From contig JAFXDK010000038.1 in NCBI GenBank assembly GCA_017521805.1, positions 43,685-107,684 of the forward strand: DNA of 64,000 bases, in the 5' to 3' direction. Below, in pieces: positions 59,463 through 64,000 of the stretch; position 1 is the first letter of the stretch, and the number at the start of each line of letters is the position of its first letter. A program made the position numbers and the translations under genes. The stretch comes from Ruminococcus sp. (GTDB lineage Bacteria; Bacillota; Clostridia; Oscillospirales; Ruminococcaceae). Under the pieces are notes generated by a model. It had not been told where the DNA came from. It made no database searches and saw only the letters and a program-made list of their open reading frames with translations.

Positions 59463-59515
59463 AAGGCGCCAAGATGCCAAGAATTCCTGTGTGTACTCTT
59501 GGCTTCTTAACGTAT
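59463..59515. repeat. Divergent copy of the CAAGAGGTTC/CTTCTTGG hairpin unit
   Basis: CGCCAAGATGCCAAGAA, then CTGTGTGTACT, then CTTGGCTTCTT. It has the same layout as the units at 16266, 16462, 18116 and 18367, but the stem sequence is different. Confidence 0.5.
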
Positions 59516-59671
59516 TCTCAAAAAAGTTGATTACATGATATAACAATATTTGATTTATAAAAAACATTATAAAAAATTTTCTTATAAATTACTTCTCTAC
59601 TCTTGCATTTCCCGAAAAAATGGATTATACTATTATATAGAATTCTGCAAACTACTTTTTGAGGTGAAACT

Positions 59672-60355
59672 ATGATTTATATGCTTGAAGATGAAAGCGG
59701 AATCCGCGATTTTGTCCTCTATGCGCTGAATAATTCGGGATTTGAAGCTGTCGGGTTTGAACTGCCGTCAGAATTCTATGCGGCACTTTCAGAAAATATT
59801 CCCGAATTGCTCCTGCTGGATATTATGCTTCCCGAAGAGGACGGAATTTCTATTCTGAAAAAGCTCCGTTCCAAACCTGAAACCGCAAATTTGCCTGTAA
59901 TACTTCTAACCGCAAAGGGTACGGAATTTGACAAGGTTCTGGGACTTGACAGCGGCGCTGACGATTACATATCAAAGCCATTCGGAACTATGGAGCTTAT
60001 TTCGCGTATAAAAGCACTTCTGCGGCGAGTTTCAAAGCCTGCCCAGACTGCCGCTGATACAATTTCTGTTGGAAATTTGAAAATAATACAGGATATGCAT
60101 GAGGTTTATGCCGACGGTAAAAAAGTATCCCTTACCCTTAAAGAGTACGACCTGCTGTGCCTGCTTATGAAGAAAAAGGGCAGAGTTTATACCCGCGATG
60201 AGCTGCTAAGTCTTATCTGGGGATATGATTTTTCAGGTGAAAGCCGAACCGTTGATGTTCATATCCGTACCCTCCGCTCAAAGCTTGGCTCATGGGGCGA
60301 GCTCATAGAAACGGTGCGCGGTGTGGGTTACAGGATAGGAGAAAAAAATGATTAA
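59672..60355 (+). CDS. OmpR/PhoB-family response regulator
   Basis: A 227-residue DNA-binding regulator. The receiver domain (about 1-115) has the phospho-acceptor Asp in LLLDIMLPEEDG (about residue 50), the Thr of LLTAKG (about 80) and Lys of ISKPFG (about 101). The C-terminal winged-helix domain (about 130-227) contains LTLKEYDLL and SRTVDVHIRTLRSKLG. It overlaps its partner kinase by 8 bp. The two-component target is unknown; no transport or wall operon sits immediately beside it. Confidence 0.95.
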   Translation: MIYMLEDESGIRDFVLYALNNSGFEAVGFELPSEFYAALSENIPELLLLDIMLPEEDGISILKKLRSKPETANLPVILLTAKGTEFDKVLGLDSGADDYISKPFGTMELISRIKALLRRVSKPAQTAADTISVGNLKIIQDMHEVYADGKKVSLTLKEYDLLCLLMKKKGRVYTRDELLSLIWGYDFSGESRTVDVHIRTLRSKLGSWGELIETVRGVGYRIGEKND

Positions 60356-61661
60356 AAAAATTTTTCTCAGCATATTCATCACATCGGTTATTTCGCTTAT
60401 ATCGGCTATAATCATCACTCTGCTGCTTATCGGCAAAAAGAATCTTGAGCATATCGGCTTTATCATTGCGGCGGCGGCAGTTATGATTATTGTTCTTGTG
60501 GGAATTTCCTTTTTTGCGGCGAAAAAAATCGTTCAGCCAATAAAAAACATCGACACAGCAAATCCCGATTCCAAGAAAGCGTACAACGAGCTCTCTCCTC
60601 TCATTGACCGTCTCAGAAAGCAGACAGGCAGGGTAAACCGCTATATGACAGAGCTTACCGACAGCCGCGAGCAATTCAGTCTTATAACTGAAAATATGAA
60701 AGACGGTATCGTTATTGCAGATCCTAAAACAACGATTCTATCCTGCAACTCCGCCGCATATCAGCTTCTGGGAGCTCAGCCTCTTACTGAGGGACAGAGC
60801 ATTTATGCCCTCAGCAATGCCGAGCCGTTCAGACGTTGTATTCAGGACGCTATGGGCGGTCTGCGAGCGGATATTATCATATCAACTGAAATGGGCGACA
60901 GAAAAATTATTGCAAGCCCTGCAAGTATATCCGACACTCTCAACGGAATTGTCGTGTTTATCATGGACGTAACAGAGGAACAAGCTCTGGAGAAAATGCG
61001 CCGCGAGTTCACTTCAAATGTATCACATGAGCTGAAAACGCCTCTGACTACCATTTACGGTACTGCAGATATGCTTGCAAACGGCATAGTCAAAGCAGAG
61101 AATGTTGCGGAATTCAGCAAAAACATACGCCGCGAGGCTGAACGGCTTATCTCTCTTATAAATGATATTGTATCGCTTTCAAGGCTTGACGAAAAAGACA
61201 TCCCGAGACAACCTGAAGATGTGGAGCTTTACAGCCTTGCAGAAGAAATTATCGGCAGACTTTCAAGAACAGCCGCCGATAAAAACGTTTCAGCTGAGCT
61301 TATAGGCGAACCTGTAACGATTATTGGAGACAGAACAATTCTAAGCGAGATTATATACAACCTGTGCGAAAATGCTATAAAATATAACAAAAGCGGCGGA
61401 AAATATACCGTCCGCATATCTCATATTCCTATGAAAGCGGTTATTACTGTTACTGATACGGGAGTTGGCATTCCTGAGGAGCATATTGACCGTATATTCG
61501 AACGATTTTATCGGGTAGACAAGAGCCGTTCCCGAAAAATCGAGGGAACAGGACTTGGTTTATCCATTGTAAAGCATGGCGTAAGCTATCACAACGGAAC
61601 AGTGAGAGCAGTAAATGCCGAAAACGGAACGGTGTTTATTGTGGAACTGCCTATAACATAG
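60348..61661 (+). CDS. PhoR-like sensor histidine kinase
   Basis: A 437-residue membrane kinase with two N-terminal helices separated by only a few residues (about 5-24 and 32-52), so almost no extracytoplasmic sensor domain. A PAS domain follows (about 105-205, FSLITENMKDGIVI). Then come a HisKA domain with the phospho-His in SNVSHELKTPL (about 227), and a HATPase domain with LCENAIKYN, DTGVGIPEEHIDRIFERFYR and GTGLGLSIVKH. Probably senses through the membrane or PAS domain. Co-translated with the regulator. Confidence 0.94.
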   Translation: MIKKIFLSIFITSVISLISAIIITLLLIGKKNLEHIGFIIAAAAVMIIVLVGISFFAAKKIVQPIKNIDTANPDSKKAYNELSPLIDRLRKQTGRVNRYMTELTDSREQFSLITENMKDGIVIADPKTTILSCNSAAYQLLGAQPLTEGQSIYALSNAEPFRRCIQDAMGGLRADIIISTEMGDRKIIASPASISDTLNGIVVFIMDVTEEQALEKMRREFTSNVSHELKTPLTTIYGTADMLANGIVKAENVAEFSKNIRREAERLISLINDIVSLSRLDEKDIPRQPEDVELYSLAEEIIGRLSRTAADKNVSAELIGEPVTIIGDRTILSEIIYNLCENAIKYNKSGGKYTVRISHIPMKAVITVTDTGVGIPEEHIDRIFERFYRVDKSRSRKIEGTGLGLSIVKHGVSYHNGTVRAVNAENGTVFIVELPIT

Positions 61662-61668
61662 ATTATTA

Positions 61669-61705
61669 AAAACCGAGGTCTGCCGCAATGGCAGACCTCG
61701 GTTTT
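61669..61705. terminator. Bidirectional terminator between kinase and Cna-B protein genes
   Basis: AAAACCGAGGTCTGCC (61669-61684) and GGCAGACCTCGGTTTT (61690-61705) form a perfect 16-bp stem with a GCAAT loop, serving both converging genes. Confidence 0.92.
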
Positions 61706-61736
61706 ATTATGTCTTATTCCGAGAAATTATGGAAAC

Positions 61737-64000
61737 TTATTCCTCATCCTCTCTCTTTTTTCTGAGAACGAATGCTGTAGCTGCTGCCAATGCCAGAGCT
61801 GCTGCGGGAATTGCAGTACCTGCATCGCCTGTCTTAGGAGCGTCGTCCTTCTTAGCAGTTGTCTTCTTGGTTGTTGTAACCTTTTTCGTTGTGGTCTTCT
61901 TTGTAGTAGTTGTGGTTGTATCTGTTGTATCTGTAGATTCTGTTGTAGTTGCTGTATCAGATGCTGTAGTAGTTGTTGTTGTATCAGATGTAGTAGTTGT
62001 TGTAGAAGTTGTAGTTGTAACAATCATCTCATCAATCATTGTTACTGTATCACTTGTTACGCCAACTTCGCCGCTAAGCTTGCCGTTCTCAATTGTAAAT
62101 GTAATGTCTGTTGCTACTTCGTAGCCGTTAGGAGCTGCAACCTCGTGGAGTACATATGTACCGTCAGGGAGATTCTTAACAAGTGAAGGTGCTGTTCCTG
62201 AAATCCATGTAAGTGATTCGCCGTCAGATACAAATTCTGCACCCTCGCCGAATGTTACACCGTTTCTGTTGAACTGAACCTTGTTGCCTTCGAAGTCTGT
62301 ACCTGTGAGAGTAAGTGTAGCGCCCGGAACTTCCTTGCTGAATACATCCTGCTTGCTGATATAAACATCAGTAGCTGTCATGTCATCCATCATAGTTACG
62401 GAATCACTGTCAACGCCTACGTCGCCTACAAGCTTGCCGTCCTTGATTGTGAATGTAATGTCTGTTGCTACTTCATATCCGCTTGGAGCTGCTACTTCGT
62501 GGAGTACATATGTACCGTCAGGAAGTGACTTCACAATTGAAGCTGTTGTTCCTGATACCCATGTAAGAGCGTCGCCGTCAGATACGAACTTAGCGTTTTC
62601 GCCGAGAACAAGCGCGTTCTCATTGAAGTTAATCTTGTTTCCTGCCAGATCTGTACCTGTAAGAGTGAGTGTAGCGCCTGCAATTTCCTTGCCGTAAACA
62701 TTCTGCTTACTGAGTGCAATGTCAGCAACACGCATATCATCAATCATTGTTACGGAATTGCTTTCAACGCCGATTTCACCCTTGACCTCGCCGTTCTCAA
62801 TTGTGAACTCGATGTCTGTTGATACGAGATATCCGCTTGGAGCTGCATCCTCGTGAAGTACGTATGTACCGTCGGGGAGATTCTTGATGTTTGTGCCGGA
62901 TGTGCCGGAAATCCATGTAAGATGTCTGCCGTCAGATACAAACTCTGCACCTGTACCGAGTGTAACATCTGCGCTGTCGAAGCTTACAGGTCTGCCTGTG
63001 AAGTCAACACCTGTGAGAGTGAGTGTAGCGCCTGGGATTTCCTGACTGAAGATATTTTCCTTGCTGATTGTTACATCAGTCTTAATCATATCATCCATCA
63101 TAGTAACGCTTGTGCTGTCAACGCCTACATCGCCGCTGATTTCGCCATTTTCAACAGTAAATGTCATATCTGTTGTAACTTCATAGCCGCTTGGAGCTGC
63201 TACTTCGTGGAGTACATATGTACCGTCAGGGAGATTCTTAACGTATGTAGGAGTTGAACCGCTGAGCCATGTAAGCTCTGTGCCGTCCTCTGATGTGATA
63301 AGCTCTGCATTCTGACCGGGCTTTACGTTTTCGAGTGCGAACACGATATCATTTCCGTCAGCGTCCTTACCTGTGAGAGTAAGCTCTGCACCGATGATTT
63401 CCTCACCGTATACATTCTGCTTGCTGATTTCAACTTCACCCAGCTTAGCCGCTGTCATGATAACTGTATTATCAATGTTGTTTACAACTTCACCGTTAGA
63501 GATTGCGAAGTGAATATCCTTAGAAGGCTCATAGCCCTCGGGAGTAAATACCTCCTGGAGAACATATTCACCGTCAGGGAGATTCTTGATGAATGTTGTG
63601 TCATTACCTGTTACCCACTTGAGTTCTTCGCCGTCGCCAATAAAGTCTGTACCGTCGCCGAATACAACGTCCTTCTTGTTGAATATGATAGGCTTGCCGT
63701 TTTCGTCAGTACCCTTGAGTACAAGAATTGCATCAGCAATCTCTGTACCGCTGGAATCAACCTTATTTACATAGATATCAGCCAGAACTGCTGTAGGTCT
63801 TGTTGTAGTTGTTGTGGTGGTATTAGTTGTTGTTGTGGTTGTTGTGGTAGTAGTTGTAGTTGTTGTTGTGGTGGTTGTTGTTGTAGTAGTGGTAGTAGTT
63901 GTTGTGGTGGTTGTTGTTGTAGTGGTAGTTGTAGTTGTAGTTGTGGTGGTTGTTATTGTAGTTGTTGTGGTAGTAGTTGTAGTTGTTGTTGTGGTTGTTG
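61737..64000 (-). CDS. Sortase-anchored surface protein with Cna-B/SpaA repeats (5' end outside window)
   Basis: At least 754 residues; the frame stays open to the right edge, so the start is missing. From the N-terminal side: a poly-Thr stretch of about 65 residues (63792-64000), then five Cna-B/SpaA-type beta domains of about 110-117 residues each. Each domain has ATLTLTG-like strands, (V/I)KNLPDGTYVLHE(V/D)AAP and a closing TVTM(M/I)DDM. A Thr/Lys linker follows, then the sorting signal APKTGD, a hydrophobic helix and a KKRE tail. APKTG replaces the usual LPxTG. Likely cell-wall adhesin or pilin-like protein. Confidence 0.92.
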   Translation of the reverse strand, partial: TTTTTTTTTTTTTTITTTTTTTTTTTTTTTTTTTTTTTTTTTTTTTTTTTTTTTTTTTNTTTTTTTRPTAVLADIYVNKVDSSGTEIADAILVLKGTDENGKPIIFNKKDVVFGDGTDFIGDGEELKWVTGNDTTFIKNLPDGEYVLQEVFTPEGYEPSKDIHFAISNGEVVNNIDNTVIMTAAKLGEVEISKQNVYGEEIIGAELTLTGKDADGNDIVFALENVKPGQNAELITSEDGTELTWLSGSTPTYVKNLPDGTYVLHEVAAPSGYEVTTDMTFTVENGEISGDVGVDSTSVTMMDDMIKTDVTISKENIFSQEIPGATLTLTGVDFTGRPVSFDSADVTLGTGAEFVSDGRHLTWISGTSGTNIKNLPDGTYVLHEDAAPSGYLVSTDIEFTIENGEVKGEIGVESNSVTMIDDMRVADIALSKQNVYGKEIAGATLTLTGTDLAGNKINFNENALVLGENAKFVSDGDALTWVSGTTASIVKSLPDGTYVLHEVAAPSGYEVATDITFTIKDGKLVGDVGVDSDSVTMMDDMTATDVYISKQDVFSKEVPGATLTLTGTDFEGNKVQFNRNGVTFGEGAEFVSDGESLTWISGTAPSLVKNLPDGTYVLHEVAAPNGYEVATDITFTIENGKLSGEVGVTSDTVTMIDEMIVTTTTSTTTTTSDTTTTTTASDTATTTESTDTTDTTTTTTKKTTTKKVTTTKKTTAKKDDAPKTGDAGTAIPAAALALAAATAFVLRKKREDEE

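Noticed and set aside
61729-62124. Val-rich plus-strand frame opposite the Cna-B protein linker
   Set aside because: Same Thr-linker antisense effect, and the sense frame has a clear sorting signal.
63792-64000. Microsatellite-like GTTGTG/GTAGTT repeat at the right edge taken as non-coding repeat
   Set aside because: Frame check shows it encodes Thr codons in the same open frame as the Cna-B protein, with no stop.

Overview
This 64 kb window comes from a low-GC, fibre-degrading, Gram-positive gut or rumen bacterium of the Ruminococcus type, closest in style to cellulosome-forming Ruminococcus flavefaciens. The evidence is a dockerin-tagged GH48 cellulase, a dockerin-tagged GH26 enzyme with a CBM35-like module, three further dockerin proteins, and threonine-rich linkers. 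Other support comes from a SigI/RsgI sigma/anti-sigma pair, a sortase-anchored Cna-B surface protein and clostridial housekeeping genes (cdaA-cdaR, rny, DUF1846, coaX). No rRNA, CRISPR array, phage or transposase gene was seen. One tRNA (Leu, GAG) is present.

Layout. 1-7125: end of a HAD phosphatase, then an aryl-pyruvate/aryl-acetate operon (iorA, three small genes, iorB, a lipoprotein, paaK, an ACT protein). 7126-11480: zinc-ribbon protein, lipase-like hydrolase, a small membrane protein and malQ, separated by dispersed repeats. 11499-16064: dockerin/Big2 surface protein and the c-di-AMP synthase pair cdaA-cdaR. 16240-18436: a DUF3343 gene plus cysteine desulfurase-like gene enclosed by long inverted repeats. 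18504-23402: Ca2+ P-type ATPase and a leucine-rich-repeat dockerin protein. 23658-28390: a secreted EKP-rich protein, a novel dockerin protein, the rsgI-sigI pair and a 39-residue membrane protein. 28433-37061: O-antigen-ligase-like protein, RNase Y, and a structured leader followed by a membrane protein, a hydroxyacid dehydrogenase, proB, proA and a coiled-coil membrane protein. 37188-40056: tRNA-Leu and the GH48 cellulase. 40693-45361: a Gld-type ABC exporter operon. 45479-49916: DUF1846 protein, coaBC, a DUF4160/DUF2442 pair, coaX. 50077-58851: GH26 enzyme, yjbQ-nth operon, AIM24 protein, a carbohydrate-binding lipoprotein and a two-gene chromate transporter. 58868-59432: a 565-bp repeat element. 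59672-64000: a PhoB/PhoR-like two-component system and a sortase-anchored Cna-B repeat protein cut by the window edge.

The most interesting signals are these. (1) sigI and the EKP-rich secreted protein share an upstream element, TACCCCG-N18-CGTAWAC, that looks like a SigI promoter. The ectodomain of RsgI resembles the tail of that EKP protein, and RsgI appears to lack the Asn-Pro expected at its autocleavage site. (2) A modular family of short palindromic repeats, with no transposase in view, forms MITE-like elements. One is inserted in the coaX terminator with a perfect 21-bp flanking duplication, and a pair encloses a two-gene cassette. (3) A promoter-driven, highly structured 5' leader at 31955-32047 has a possible ribosome-site-sequestering hairpin.
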